DNA of 64,000 nucleotides from Raineyella fluvialis (GCF_009646095.1 NZ_CP045725.1:868001-932000), one strand, 5' to 3'. Positions 16,443-25,462 are shown, counted from the first letter of the stretch. Numbers and translations are program-made. The notes: a model not told the origin generated them from the sequence alone.

Positions 16443-17309
16443 TCAGGCGGCGAATTCCTCGCGCAGGCTGGCGAGCATCCGACGGTTGATGTCGTCGGCC
16501 CGCTCGTGCCAGCCGAAGACGCACACCGACAGTACGCCGTCGAAGCCGACCTCCTTCAGCGTGGCGAACACGCGGTCGAAGGGCACCTCGCCCAGGCCCA
16601 TCTCGTTGTGCTGGTGGACCCGCGCGTCGACACCCGGTGGGTTGATGATGTAGCGGTTGCCGTCGTTGGCTCGATGGTTGAACGCGTCGGCCACGTGCAC
16701 CTCGCGCAGCTTCTTGGCACTCGAGCGGATCATCCGCTCCACGTCACCCTCCCCGTCGGAGAGGTGGAAGGCGTGCGGGCAGCAGAACTCGTAGCCGATC
16801 CAGTCCAGGTTGGTCCCGCGGACCACCCCGTACGCGTCGTCATGGAGTTCGACGAAGTCGTACGGGTGGGCCTCCATGTTGAGCCGGATGCCGTACCGCT
16901 CGAAGTCGGGGGTGAGCTCCTCGATGGAGCGGTACCACTGCTGCTCGCACTCGCGGGGGGTGTTCGGGTTGCCCGAGAACTCGGAGGTGATCTCACGAAC
17001 GTCCAACTGATCCGCCAGCACCAGCAGCCGGCGCCAGTTGCGGACCTGGGCCGTACGCTCCCGCTCGTCGACGCTGGACCAGTCGAAGACCGGGTTGAGC
17101 GTCCGCACCTTCACGCCCGTCTCCTGGGAGGCCTTGCGCAGGTCGGCGACGAAGTCGTCGTCGGCCTTGGGGTAGCGGTGCCAGAAGTGGAACTCGGCGT
17201 TGGGCGAGAGCTCGACGTAGTCGAACCCGAGCTCGGCGGCCTTGCGCAGGGTGTCGGCGGTGGACATCGTCCGGTAGTACATGTTCGGGTCGAGTGCGAT
17301 GTCGACCAT
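16443..17309 (-). CDS. iolH: IolH-like sugar phosphate isomerase/epimerase
   Basis: 288 residues. The start VDIALDPNMYYRTMS and YVELSPNAEFHFWHRYPKADDDFVADLRKA resemble IolH of inositol clusters. Metal-site features are NMEAHPYDFVELHDDA, GYEFCCPHAFHLSDG and VHVADAFNHRAN. AGGAGG lies seven bases before the ATG. The role of IolH is not settled in the literature. Here it is the second gene of an operon with the truncated Gfo/Idh and a LacI gene. Confidence 0.75.
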   Translation of the reverse strand: MVDIALDPNMYYRTMSTADTLRKAAELGFDYVELSPNAEFHFWHRYPKADDDFVADLRKASQETGVKVRTLNPVFDWSSVDERERTAQVRNWRRLLVLADQLDVREITSEFSGNPNTPRECEQQWYRSIEELTPDFERYGIRLNMEAHPYDFVELHDDAYGVVRGTNLDWIGYEFCCPHAFHLSDGEGDVERMIRSSAKKLREVHVADAFNHRANDGNRYIINPPGVDARVHQHNEMGLGEVPFDRVFATLKEVGFDGVLSVCVFGWHERADDINRRMLASLREEFAA

Positions 17310-17355
17310 GGGGTGCCTCCTGTGGTGCTGGTTGCTCGTGGAAGGTGTTCGGCGC

Positions 17356-17838
17356 TCAGGATTGGACGTACGGGGATCGCTCGGCCGCGAGCACGCCGGT
17401 GACCGAGCGCAGGAAGTCCGCTGCCTGCTCGACGGTGGCAGGCCCGCCGGTGGTGGCCGTGACCAGGCCGGTCTGCCCGGCGGCGACGGCGATCTCCTGC
17501 CAGGGCGCCGAGGACTCCTCGGGCCCGTCGATCCAGAACGGCTTGCCGGCCTCCACGGCAGCCTGGGCCACCTCCGGGAGCAGCGCCGCGGGGACGCAGA
17601 TGGACACGGCATCCACGTCCGGGTCGTCCAGCACCTCCCGATACTCGGGCGTGGAGCGTCGGAAGCCCAGTTTGACGACCGCCTCCAGGCGGGTGGCGAG
17701 GTGCGTGTCGCTGGCGGCGACGAGTCGCGGACGCGGTTCCGGGTCGGCGAGGCCCGCTGCGGCCTCCTGGTAGGCCTGCACGTGCAGACGTCCCCTCATC
17801 CCGAGACCGATCACACCCACACCGATGTTCGTGTTCAT
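17356..17838 (-). CDS. Rossmann-only Gfo/Idh paralogue, no catalytic domain
   Basis: 160 residues only. The Rossmann start VGVIGLGMRGRLHVQAY and the block STPEYREVLDDPDVDAVSI closely match the full-length protein encoded at 19745-20953. The EKP motif is changed to WIDGPEE, losing the catalytic Lys, and the roughly 230-residue substrate domain is missing. The sequence jumps straight to the C-terminal helix EQAADFLRSVTGV, which matches EAAQFLRSYATG of the paralogue. An in-frame internal deletion explains this. The upstream region is nearly identical to that of the paralogue, so the gene is still regulated. It may be inactive, or a partner protein. Confidence 0.7.
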   Translation of the reverse strand: MNTNIGVGVIGLGMRGRLHVQAYQEAAAGLADPEPRPRLVAASDTHLATRLEAVVKLGFRRSTPEYREVLDDPDVDAVSICVPAALLPEVAQAAVEAGKPFWIDGPEESSAPWQEIAVAAGQTGLVTATTGGPATVEQAADFLRSVTGVLAAERSPYVQS

Positions 17839-17900
17839 TGCTCTCAAGCCCTCCTCGGCTGTCCGGCCACCTCGATGTGGGCCTCGCACCACCAGAGTCG

Positions 17901-17940
17901 CATATGTCCTGTCAAAAGCCAAGTCTTATCAGGACATTTG
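17901..17940. promoter_or_regulatory. Duplicated 40-base promoter/operator element, copy 1
   Basis: 35 of 40 bases are identical to 21012-21051. It contains TGTCCTGTCA and the inverted partner TCAGGACA, spaced about two helical turns apart, flanking CAAAAG..AAGTCTT. It lies 63 bases upstream of the Rossmann-only gene and probably binds the GntR regulator. Confidence 0.6.
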
Positions 17941-17966
17941 TGACAGAGCTTGCATCCGGAGACGCA

Positions 17967-18000
17967 CGAGGAGCCCCGCCGTGTTCGGCGGGACTCCTCG
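17967..18000 (-). terminator. Terminator hairpin after the second IolT gene
   Basis: CGAGGAGCCCCGCCG pairs with CGGCGGGACTCCTCG around a four-base loop, 18 bases beyond the transporter stop. It is a strong stem with one mismatch. Confidence 0.6.
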
Positions 18001-18017
18001 GCGCGTACAAGAGGGGA

Positions 18018-19700
18018 TCAGACCAGCTCGGGAACCGTGTCACCCGGCTTGGTGTAGAGCTCCTCGAGGTGTTCCTCGAGCTCCTCCAGGGACCGGCCGG
18101 AGGTCTCGGGCATGAACCGCCACAGGGCGATGGCCACGATGACGTTCACGACGCCGTACAAGGAGTAGGTGAGACCGCCACCGAGATGGCTCATCATCGC
18201 CGGGAAGGTGAAGGTGATGATGGCATTGACGACCCACAGGCAGAACACGGCGGCACCGTTCGCGATGCCACGGACCCGGGCGGGGAACATTTCCCCGAGC
18301 ATGGTCCAGACGACCGGCCCGTTGGACGACTGGACGACCAGCATGAAGAAGCCCATCGCCGCCAGGACCAGCATCGGGGCGTACACCGGCGGCTTGGTGC
18401 CGGCGGCCATGTAGGGCTGGATCAGCCCGGTGAACAGACCGGCGATGGCGAACATGCTGACGGCGACGAGGACGATGCAGGTGATCAGGATCTGGCGCCG
18501 GCGGAACTTGAAGACGAGCCACAGGCCGAGCGCGGAGCCGAGCACCGACATCACGCCGTTCGCGACCTGAGCGGTGATCGCCGCGGAGGTGCCGAGGCCG
18601 GCGTACTCAAGGACCTTGGGCGCGTAGTACATCACGGTGTTGACGCCGGTGGTCTGGTTGCAGACGGCCAGCAGGATGCCGACCAGGAAGAGGCGACGGA
18701 TCCACGGGGTCTGCCAGATGTCGCGGAAGGTGCCCTTGGGCAGGGACTCCTCGCGGCGCTCCTTCTCGACCATCTCGTTGAGCTCGTCGACGACGTCACC
18801 GTCACGGTGGTCCCGCACCCGCTTGAGGGCGCCGATCGCGTCGTAGTAGCGCCGCTGCACCATGTACCAGCGGGAGGACTCCGGCATGGCCCGCATGCCG
18901 AGCCACAGGGCCACGGCCGGGATGCTGCAGAGGACGAGCATGAGGCGCCAGGCGTTGCCGTTGCCGCCGGCGATGGTCAGGTGGTTGACGTGGGCCGTCC
19001 ACGCGGTCGGGTCGAGGGGCCCACCGAGGGCGCTCTGCAGACCGGCGACGTTGTCCCAGGACTGGGTGCCGGTCCTCAGCAGGCCACTGGGATCGGCGGC
19101 GACGGTGAGCTGCGGACCGCCGTAGACCTGGTTGATGACGGCGTTGAAGCTGAACGCGAGCAACTGACCGACGACGATCATCAACTGGTCGATGGCGACG
19201 ATGGTGCCACGGATCCGCTTGGGGGCGGTCTCCGACAGGTAGACCGGGACGGTGGCCGAGGCGCCGCCGACCGCGAAGCCGAGGATGAAGCGGAAGGGGT
19301 ACATCACCCAGAGGGTCGGGGCGAACGCCGTGCCGAGTGCGCCGACGAGGAAGACCACGGCGAGCATCAGGATGTTGTGGCGACGCCCATAGCGGTCGGA
19401 CAGCCGGCCGCCAAGGAGGGCACCCAGCGCCGCACCGATCAGCAGCGTGCCGCCGATCAGGCCCTCCTCCAGGGCCCCCAGGTGCAGGCCGTGGGCGGCG
19501 TTGGGCATGTACATGTACGGCAGGGCACCGGAGATCACGCCGGTGTCGTAGCCGAAGAGCAGCGACCCGAGGGTGGCCACGGCAGCGATGGCGCCGATCG
19601 AGCGATGCTTGCCGGACGCGGGTGTCCGCTCGGTGAGCCCGCGGAGTTCGTCGCGGGTGACGTCGAGGCTGATCGCCTCATCGGTGGATGTGCTGTGCAC
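18018..19700 (-). CDS. MFS sugar porter, second IolT-type transporter
   Basis: 560 residues, 12 membrane segments. Same signatures as the transporter at 8151: LLFGYDTGVISGALPYMYMP, GRLSDRYGRRHN, PESSRWYMVQRRYYDAIG, QTTGVNTVMYYAPKVL, and PETSGRSLEELEEHLEEL at the C-terminus. GTG at 19700 was chosen because AAAGGAG lies seven bases upstream. It follows the Gfo/Idh gene at 19745 by 44 bases and ends at a hairpin, forming a two-gene unit for uptake and oxidation of one substrate. Confidence 0.85.
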   Translation of the reverse strand: MHSTSTDEAISLDVTRDELRGLTERTPASGKHRSIGAIAAVATLGSLLFGYDTGVISGALPYMYMPNAAHGLHLGALEEGLIGGTLLIGAALGALLGGRLSDRYGRRHNILMLAVVFLVGALGTAFAPTLWVMYPFRFILGFAVGGASATVPVYLSETAPKRIRGTIVAIDQLMIVVGQLLAFSFNAVINQVYGGPQLTVAADPSGLLRTGTQSWDNVAGLQSALGGPLDPTAWTAHVNHLTIAGGNGNAWRLMLVLCSIPAVALWLGMRAMPESSRWYMVQRRYYDAIGALKRVRDHRDGDVVDELNEMVEKERREESLPKGTFRDIWQTPWIRRLFLVGILLAVCNQTTGVNTVMYYAPKVLEYAGLGTSAAITAQVANGVMSVLGSALGLWLVFKFRRRQILITCIVLVAVSMFAIAGLFTGLIQPYMAAGTKPPVYAPMLVLAAMGFFMLVVQSSNGPVVWTMLGEMFPARVRGIANGAAVFCLWVVNAIITFTFPAMMSHLGGGLTYSLYGVVNVIVAIALWRFMPETSGRSLEELEEHLEELYTKPGDTVPELV

Positions 19701-19744
19701 GGTGGACTCCTTTGTCGGATTGCACTTCGTCTGCTTGCACGGGA

Positions 19745-20953
19745 TCAGAGGTCGTAGGTGGTGGTGCCGTCGACGCGGGGCACATCGTGCCACCGGCCGT
19801 CGGCGGCGGAGGCGACGGCGGCCTCGTCGACCTCGGCGGCGGCCCAGCCGTCGGCCGCCGAGGGAGCGAGTTGCCGGCCGGTGGCGTAGGAGCGGAGGAA
19901 CTGGGCCGCCTCGACGCACTTCATGTCGTCGAAGCCCATCGAGGTGCCGGCGCCGGGCTGGAAGCGGTGGAACTCGGGGAAGTCCGGGCCCGCCATCACC
20001 CGGGTGTAGCCCTGGAACTCCCGGTCACGGCCGAGGCAGACCTCGAGGTCGTTGAGGTGCTCGAAGTTCCAGCGCAGCGAGCCCTCGGTGCCGTACACCT
20101 CGATGATGTATTCGGCGCGCGGGCCGACGCTGACCCGGGAGGCCTCGAGGGTGCCGACCACGCCGTTCTCCAGGCGGACGAGCAGGGCGACCCAGTCCTC
20201 GTTCTCCACCGTCCCCTTCTCGTCCGAGACCTCCCAGCCGCTGTGCCCGACGCCCACCTTGGTCGGGATGGGCCGCTGGGGGATGAAGGTCTGCGAGACC
20301 GCCGAGACCGAGGCGATCCGCCCGACCAGGTACTGGACGAGGTCGGCGCCGTGGCTCATCAGATCGCTGATCACCCCGGATCCGCCGCGGTCGCGCTCGT
20401 AGCGCCAGGTCAGCGGGCCCTGTGGGGAGGAGGCGTAGTCTGCGATCAGCCAGGCGCGGACGTTGGTGATCCGCCCGATCCGGCCGGAGCGGATCAGCGC
20501 ACGGGCCTGCTCGATCGCGGGGGTGTGGCGGTAGTTGAAGCCGACGGCGCTCACCAGACCGGCCTGCTGGGCAGCCAGGGCGATCTCGCGTGACTGGGCG
20601 GCGGAGACACCCATCGGCTTCTCGATCCAGAACGACTTGCCCGCCTCCACGGCGGCGAGCGCCATCTCGTGGTGCAGGAAGTTGGGCGCGCAGATCGAGA
20701 CCACGTCGACCTCCGGATCGGCCAACACCTCGCGGTAGTCGGGGGTCGCCCGCTGGAACCCCAGGGACTCGACGGCGGCCATCCTGGTCTCCGGTACCGT
20801 GTCGCAGGCGGACACCAGGCGGGGTCGTACCTCGAGATCGGAGAAGTGTTCGGCGATGCCGCGGTAGGCCCGGGCATGCACCCGTCCCATCCAGCCGAGG
20901 CTGATCACCCCGACACCGACCCGGGTCCTGCCGGTGCTGTTCACGTCTGACAC
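19745..20953 (-). CDS. Gfo/Idh/MocA oxidoreductase, full-length
   Basis: 402 residues. Rossmann VGVGVISLGWMGRVHARAY, intact catalytic WIEKPMGVSAAQ, GFNYRHTPAI, and substrate-domain GGSGVISDLMSHGADLVQYLVG with Asp and His. GTG at 20953 was chosen for AAGGAGG about seven bases upstream. The promoter carries copy 2 of the 40-base element. Its closest relative in the window is the truncated protein at 17356. It probably oxidises the cyclitol or sugar imported by the transporter encoded next to it. Confidence 0.8.
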   Translation of the reverse strand: MSDVNSTGRTRVGVGVISLGWMGRVHARAYRGIAEHFSDLEVRPRLVSACDTVPETRMAAVESLGFQRATPDYREVLADPEVDVVSICAPNFLHHEMALAAVEAGKSFWIEKPMGVSAAQSREIALAAQQAGLVSAVGFNYRHTPAIEQARALIRSGRIGRITNVRAWLIADYASSPQGPLTWRYERDRGGSGVISDLMSHGADLVQYLVGRIASVSAVSQTFIPQRPIPTKVGVGHSGWEVSDEKGTVENEDWVALLVRLENGVVGTLEASRVSVGPRAEYIIEVYGTEGSLRWNFEHLNDLEVCLGRDREFQGYTRVMAGPDFPEFHRFQPGAGTSMGFDDMKCVEAAQFLRSYATGRQLAPSAADGWAAAEVDEAAVASAADGRWHDVPRVDGTTTYDL

Positions 20954-21011
20954 GTCGCGCCCTCCTTGGCGGCCAGGGCCACCGCGGTGTGACCTCATGT
21001 CAAAAGAATGT

Positions 21012-21051
21012 CATATGTACTGTCAAAAGTTAAGTCTTCTCAGGACATTTC
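21012..21051. promoter_or_regulatory. Duplicated 40-base promoter/operator element, copy 2
   Basis: Identical to 17901-17940 at 35 of 40 positions; differences are scattered. It lies 59 bases upstream of the Gfo/Idh start, close to the position of copy 1 relative to its gene. A related TTTTGTCCTAGCAAAG sequence follows at 21111-21126. Confidence 0.6.
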
Positions 21052-21078
21052 AAGGACGATGTGGGTGTGCAAAACGTC

Positions 21079-21114
21079 ACACCCGCCCAGCCATGAGGGC
21101 TGAGCGGGTGTTTT
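21079..21114. terminator. Terminator hairpin at the end of the iolCBDA operon
   Basis: ACACCCGCCCAGCC pairs with GGGCTGAGCGGGTGT around ATGA, followed on the plus strand by TTTT. It lies 22 bases beyond the iolA stop (minus strand) and separates that operon from the promoter of the 20953 gene. Confidence 0.6.
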
Positions 21115-21135
21115 GTCCTAGCAAAGAGGCAGTGC

Positions 21136-22629
21136 TCACGACTCCCGTTCGAAGGAGGTCGTCGCGGCGTGCGTCGTCTGGCCGGGCCAGCGCTCGGTGA
21201 CGGCCTTGGCGCGGGTGCAGAAGCGCACCCCCTCCGGCCCGTGGATGTGCGTGTCACCCAGCAGCGAGTTCTTCCAGCCGCCGAATGAGTAGTACGCCAC
21301 CGGGGTCGGGATCGGGACGTTGATGCCGACCATGCCGGCCTCCACCTCGAGCTTGAAACGGCGGGCGGTGGCTCCGTCATTGGTGAAGATCGCCGCACCG
21401 TTGCCGAACGGCTGCGCATTGACCAGCGTGATGGCCTCCTCGTACGTCGCCGCCTCGCCGATCGTCAGCACCGGGCCGAAGATCTCCTCGGTGTAGACGG
21501 GCGCGTCGAGCGGCACCTTGCTGATCACCGTGGGGGCCAGGAAGTGGCCGCCCTCGAAGCCGTCGACACAACTCCCCCTGCCGTCCAGGACGATCGTGGC
21601 GCCGCGGCGCTCCGCGTCGTCGATCAGCCCGGTGATCCGCTCCTTGGCGGCCGCGGAGATGACCGGACCGAGGTCCGTCTTCTCCTCGAAGCCGGAACCC
21701 ACCACGTACGTTCCGGCGTGGGCACGGACCCGCTCGGCCAGGTCGTCGGCGATCCCACCGACGGCGATAACGGCCGGCAGCGCCATGCAGCGCTCACCGG
21801 CGGCACCGAAGGCCGCGGCGGCGATGTGCTGGGCCGCGTGGTCGAGGTCGGCATCGGGCATCACGATCGCGTGGTTGTTCGCCCCGCCGAGCGCCTGTAC
21901 CCGCTTGCCGTGGCGCATCGCCGTCTCCTGGACGATCTTCGCGACCGGGGTGGACCCGACGAAGGACACCGCGTCGACCTGCGGGTGCTCCAGCAGGGCG
22001 GTGACCACGTCCTTGTCCCCCGCGACGACGTTGAAGACGCCGTCGGGCAGGCCGGCCTCCTGGTAGAGCCGGGCGACGATCATCGACGCCGTCGGGGCCG
22101 GGGTGGCCGGCTTGAGGACGAAGGCGTTGCCGGTCGCGATGGCGATCGGGTGCATCCACATCGGCACCATCACCGGGAAGTTGAACGGGCCGATGCCCGC
22201 CACCACGCCCACCGGCTGGCGCAGCGTGTGCACGTCGACACCGGTCGAGACGTCGAAGGAGATCTCGCCCTTCAGCGCGGCGGCGATGTTGCAGGCGAAG
22301 TCGAGGGTCTCCCGGCCGCGCTGGATCTCGCCGATGGCGTCCGAGAACGTCTTGCCGTGTTCGTTGACGATGGCCGTGGCCAGCTCGTCCTGGTGGTCGA
22401 GGACCAGCTGGCGCATCCGGAACATGATGTCCATCCGCTTGGCCAGCGAGACCGTACGCCAGGTGAGCTGGGCCCGGTGGGCGACGCGGACGGCATGGTC
22501 GACGTCGGCCACGGAGGCCTCGAGCAGTTCGGCCTCGATCTGGCCGGTCGCGGGGTTCTCGACCGGGATCCGGCGGACGGGTTCACCGTGGTACGGGCCA
22601 CCGTCGATCCACTGTTCGATCGTCTTCAT
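21136..22629 (-). CDS. iolA: Methylmalonate-semialdehyde dehydrogenase (CoA-acylating)
   Basis: 497 residues, aldehyde dehydrogenase fold. GPFNFPVMVPMWM and FVGSTPVAKIVQETAMRHGKRVQALGGANNHAIVMPDAD form the NAD site and catalytic Glu region, and FGAAGERCMALP carries the catalytic Cys. This is the MmsA/IolA type, which converts malonic and methylmalonic semialdehyde to acetyl- and propionyl-CoA, the last step of inositol breakdown. It is the final gene of iolC-aldolase-iolB-iolD-iolA. Confidence 0.93.
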   Translation of the reverse strand: MKTIEQWIDGGPYHGEPVRRIPVENPATGQIEAELLEASVADVDHAVRVAHRAQLTWRTVSLAKRMDIMFRMRQLVLDHQDELATAIVNEHGKTFSDAIGEIQRGRETLDFACNIAAALKGEISFDVSTGVDVHTLRQPVGVVAGIGPFNFPVMVPMWMHPIAIATGNAFVLKPATPAPTASMIVARLYQEAGLPDGVFNVVAGDKDVVTALLEHPQVDAVSFVGSTPVAKIVQETAMRHGKRVQALGGANNHAIVMPDADLDHAAQHIAAAAFGAAGERCMALPAVIAVGGIADDLAERVRAHAGTYVVGSGFEEKTDLGPVISAAAKERITGLIDDAERRGATIVLDGRGSCVDGFEGGHFLAPTVISKVPLDAPVYTEEIFGPVLTIGEAATYEEAITLVNAQPFGNGAAIFTNDGATARRFKLEVEAGMVGINVPIPTPVAYYSFGGWKNSLLGDTHIHGPEGVRFCTRAKAVTERWPGQTTHAATTSFERES

Positions 22630-22656
22630 ATCTCTACTCCTTCGGATGGGGGGTGT

Positions 22657-24558
22657 TCAGTTCAGGTAGGCCCGCTGCGGCTGCTTGTCGCGCAGGTAGT
22701 CCTGGTAGGCCCGCTGGGTGGACTCCAGCCGCGACACCTGGGAGACGGCGACGTCCCACCAGGACGACGACGGCGGGTTCGGCCCGTAGAGGTCGGTCTC
22801 GATGTGGATCATCACGGCGCGGTCACCGGCGACCGCCTCGCAGTAGGCGTCACGGAACTCCGCGATCGAGTGCACCCGCAGCACCTTCAGACCCCAGGAC
22901 TCGGCGTTGGCCGCGATGTCGACCGGGAGGATCTCGCCGTCCTGGTTGTGCGGACGCCCACCCCCGGCGCGGTAGCGGGTGCCGAAGCGCTGCGACCCAC
23001 GCGACTCGGACAGGGCGCCGATCGAGGCGAAGCCGTGGTTCTGCAGCAGCACGAAGATGACCTTGAGGCCCTCCTGGACGATGGTCGCCAGCTCCATCGG
23101 CAGCATCTGGTAGGTGCCGTCACCGACGATCGCCACCACCTCGGAGTCCGGCAGCGCCATCTTGACGCCCATCGCCGCGGGGATCTCATAGCCCATGCAG
23201 GAGAAGGCGTACTCCACGTGGTACTGCACCGGCGTACGGGCCTGCCAGAGCGCCTGCAGGTCGCCGGGCATCGAGCCGGCGGCGTTGATCACCACGTCGT
23301 TGTCGCCCATCAGCTCGTTCAGGGCACCGAAGACCTCGGTCTGGGCCGGCAGCGGCCCGTGGTCGCGGTGGTAGCACTCCTGCGTGGTGGCGGCCCAGGC
23401 CTCCTTCTCGGCGGCGATCTCCGCGGCGTACGACTCCTCGACGTGGTGGCCCTCGAGAGCGGCGGTGAGCGCCACCAGCGCCTCACGGGCGTCGGCGACG
23501 ACCATCTCGCCGGAGTTCTTCGCGGCGTCGAAGGCCAGCACGTTGATGTTGACGAAGCGGACGTCGGGGTTCTTGAACTGCGTGTGCGAGGCGGTGGTGA
23601 AGTCGGAGTAGCGGGTGCCGACACCGATGACCAGGTCGGCGGCATCGGCGAGGTGGTTGCCGGAGTCACCGCCGGTCGAGCCCACGCCACCCACAGCGCT
23701 GGGGTGGTCGAAGTTGATCGCTCCCTTGCCGGCCTGGGTGTCCCCCACCGGGATCCCGGTGGCGGCGGCGAAGGCGCGCAGCTGCTCGGCGGCCTCGGAG
23801 TAGATCACCCCGCCGCCGGCGATCACCAGCGGGCGACGGGCGGCCTTGATCAGCGCGACGGCCCGCGCCAGGGCGGCGGGCTCGGGCACCGGCCGGCGCA
23901 CGTGCCACACCCGGCGATCGAACATCTTCACCGGGAAGTCGTACGCCTCGGCCTGGACGTCCTGCGGCAGGGCGATCACCGCGGCGCCCGTGTCCGCCGG
24001 GTCGGTCAGCACCCGCATCGCGTTCAGCAGCGACGGCAAGAGCTGCTCGGGACGGTTGATCCGGTCGTAGAAGCGGGCCACCGGCCGGAAGCAGTCGTTG
24101 ACCGAGATGTCGAGGGTGGTCGGGTCCTCCAGTTGCTGCAGCACCGGGTCGGGGTGCCGGGTGGCGAACTGGTCGGACGGGAAGAGCAGCACGGGCACCC
24201 GGTTGGTCGTCGCCAGCGCGGCGCCGGTGACCATGTTGAGCGAACCGGGGCCGATGGAGGCGGTGCACATCATCGCCTTCATCCGGTTGGACGCCTTGGC
24301 GTACGCCGCCGCCGCGTTCACCATGCCCTGCTCGTTGCGGGGCATGTAGTACGGCATGGCGCCGCCGTCCGGCTCCGGGTCGACCTCGTTCTGCAGCAGC
24401 GCCTGGCCGATGCCCGCGACGTTGCCGTGGCCGAAGATGCCGAACGCCCCGGTGATGAACCGCTCCTCGACGCCGTCACGCTCGGCGTACTGGTTCACCA
24501 GGAACCGGATGATCGCCTGGCCGACGGTGAGTCGTACGGTCTGGTTGATGTCGTCCAT
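22657..24558 (-). CDS. iolD: 3D-(3,5/4)-trihydroxycyclohexane-1,2-dione hydrolase
   Basis: 633 residues, thiamine diphosphate enzyme. The ThDP motif runs from VGDGTYQMLPMELAT to VLLQNHGF, and the N-terminal PYR domain contains MVNAAAAYAKASNRMKAMMCTASIGPGSLN. IolD opens the cyclohexanedione ring to 5-deoxyglucuronate. AGGAG precedes the ATG at 24558, five bases after the iolB stop. It is intact and of usual length for the family. Confidence 0.95.
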   Translation of the reverse strand: MDDINQTVRLTVGQAIIRFLVNQYAERDGVEERFITGAFGIFGHGNVAGIGQALLQNEVDPEPDGGAMPYYMPRNEQGMVNAAAAYAKASNRMKAMMCTASIGPGSLNMVTGAALATTNRVPVLLFPSDQFATRHPDPVLQQLEDPTTLDISVNDCFRPVARFYDRINRPEQLLPSLLNAMRVLTDPADTGAAVIALPQDVQAEAYDFPVKMFDRRVWHVRRPVPEPAALARAVALIKAARRPLVIAGGGVIYSEAAEQLRAFAAATGIPVGDTQAGKGAINFDHPSAVGGVGSTGGDSGNHLADAADLVIGVGTRYSDFTTASHTQFKNPDVRFVNINVLAFDAAKNSGEMVVADAREALVALTAALEGHHVEESYAAEIAAEKEAWAATTQECYHRDHGPLPAQTEVFGALNELMGDNDVVINAAGSMPGDLQALWQARTPVQYHVEYAFSCMGYEIPAAMGVKMALPDSEVVAIVGDGTYQMLPMELATIVQEGLKVIFVLLQNHGFASIGALSESRGSQRFGTRYRAGGGRPHNQDGEILPVDIAANAESWGLKVLRVHSIAEFRDAYCEAVAGDRAVMIHIETDLYGPNPPSSSWWDVAVSQVSRLESTQRAYQDYLRDKQPQRAYLN

Positions 24559-24563
24559 GCTGG

Positions 24564-25457
24564 TCACTCCTGCGGGTTCAGTGGGGTCATCGGCAGCCGG
24601 GGGTCGACCTCCCCGGTCTCCCATTCCTGGCGCAGCCAGGTGTAGTGGGGGTCGTCGGTCATCAGCCAGGTCGAGTCCTCGGCCGGCCCGGCCATCACGT
24701 TGAGGTAGTAGAGGTCGTAGCCGGGGGCCGCGACCGAGGGGCCGTGGTAGCCGTACGGCATGATCACGACATCGCGGCTGTGCACCTCGGCACAGACGTC
24801 GATCGGCTTGCCCGGCGACGGGTAGATCCGCTGCAGAGCCATCCCGGTGGTGCCGTTGGCGGCGGGGCGGACCTCGTAGTAGTAGATCTCCTCGAGGATC
24901 CGCTCGACCTCGGTGTGCTCGTCATGCTTGTGCGGCGGGTACGAGGACCAGTTGCCGCCCGGGGTGAGCACCTCGCAGGCGAGCAGGTGGGAGGTCTGCA
25001 CGGTGTTGCCGAGGGCGTAGTTGTTCACCTGGCGCGAGCAGTCGCCGGTGCCGCGCAGGGTCGTGACCACCTCACCGACCGGGCAGTAGCGCATCGGCAG
25101 GTCGGCGGTGGCCTTCGAGGCCGGCAGGGCGAAGCGCCCGCCGTCCGCGCTGGAGACGACGAAGGTGGTGTGCCGCGGGACGTAGAGGTAGTCGGTGACG
25201 GCGGTCCACACCTCGGGGCGGCCGGTGAGGTCGTACGCCTCGCCGGCCACCTCGACACGGCAGCCGCCGGACAGAGGCAGCACCAGCAACTCTGCCTCGC
25301 CGGAGGTGACCTCCTGGCGGCCGCCGGCCGGCAAGGCGAGGACGCGCAGGGAGCACCACTCCCAGCCGGCCCGCTCAACGGTGAGGTCGGTCTCGTACGC
25401 GTCGTGGCCGGTCTGCCCGGCGCGGATCACGTAACGGTCGTTGTCGCTGACAGGCAT
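24564..25457 (-). CDS. iolB: 5-deoxy-glucuronate isomerase
   Basis: 297 residues. The duplicated-cupin IolB family: EVTSGEAELLVLPLSGGCRVEV, VPRHTTFV, NWSSYPPHKHDEHTEVERILEEIYYYEV with the metal-binding His/Glu set, and MPYGYHGPSVAAPGYDLYYLNVMAG. It isomerises 5-deoxyglucuronate to 2-deoxy-5-keto-gluconate. Start choice: ATG at 25457 lies five bases after the preceding stop; an alternative GTG at 25466 overlaps that stop as GTGA. Either implies tight coupling. Confidence 0.93.
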   Translation of the reverse strand: MPVSDNDRYVIRAGQTGHDAYETDLTVERAGWEWCSLRVLALPAGGRQEVTSGEAELLVLPLSGGCRVEVAGEAYDLTGRPEVWTAVTDYLYVPRHTTFVVSSADGGRFALPASKATADLPMRYCPVGEVVTTLRGTGDCSRQVNNYALGNTVQTSHLLACEVLTPGGNWSSYPPHKHDEHTEVERILEEIYYYEVRPAANGTTGMALQRIYPSPGKPIDVCAEVHSRDVVIMPYGYHGPSVAAPGYDLYYLNVMAGPAEDSTWLMTDDPHYTWLRQEWETGEVDPRLPMTPLNPQE

Positions 25458-25462
25458 GTCGT

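Noticed and set aside
21544-24645. A 1033-codon open frame on the plus strand opposite iolA and iolD
   Set aside because: It is the antisense shadow of two certain genes; its product is low-complexity in Gly/Asp/His/Arg/Val, as expected from third-position GC, and has no ribosome site or family resemblance.
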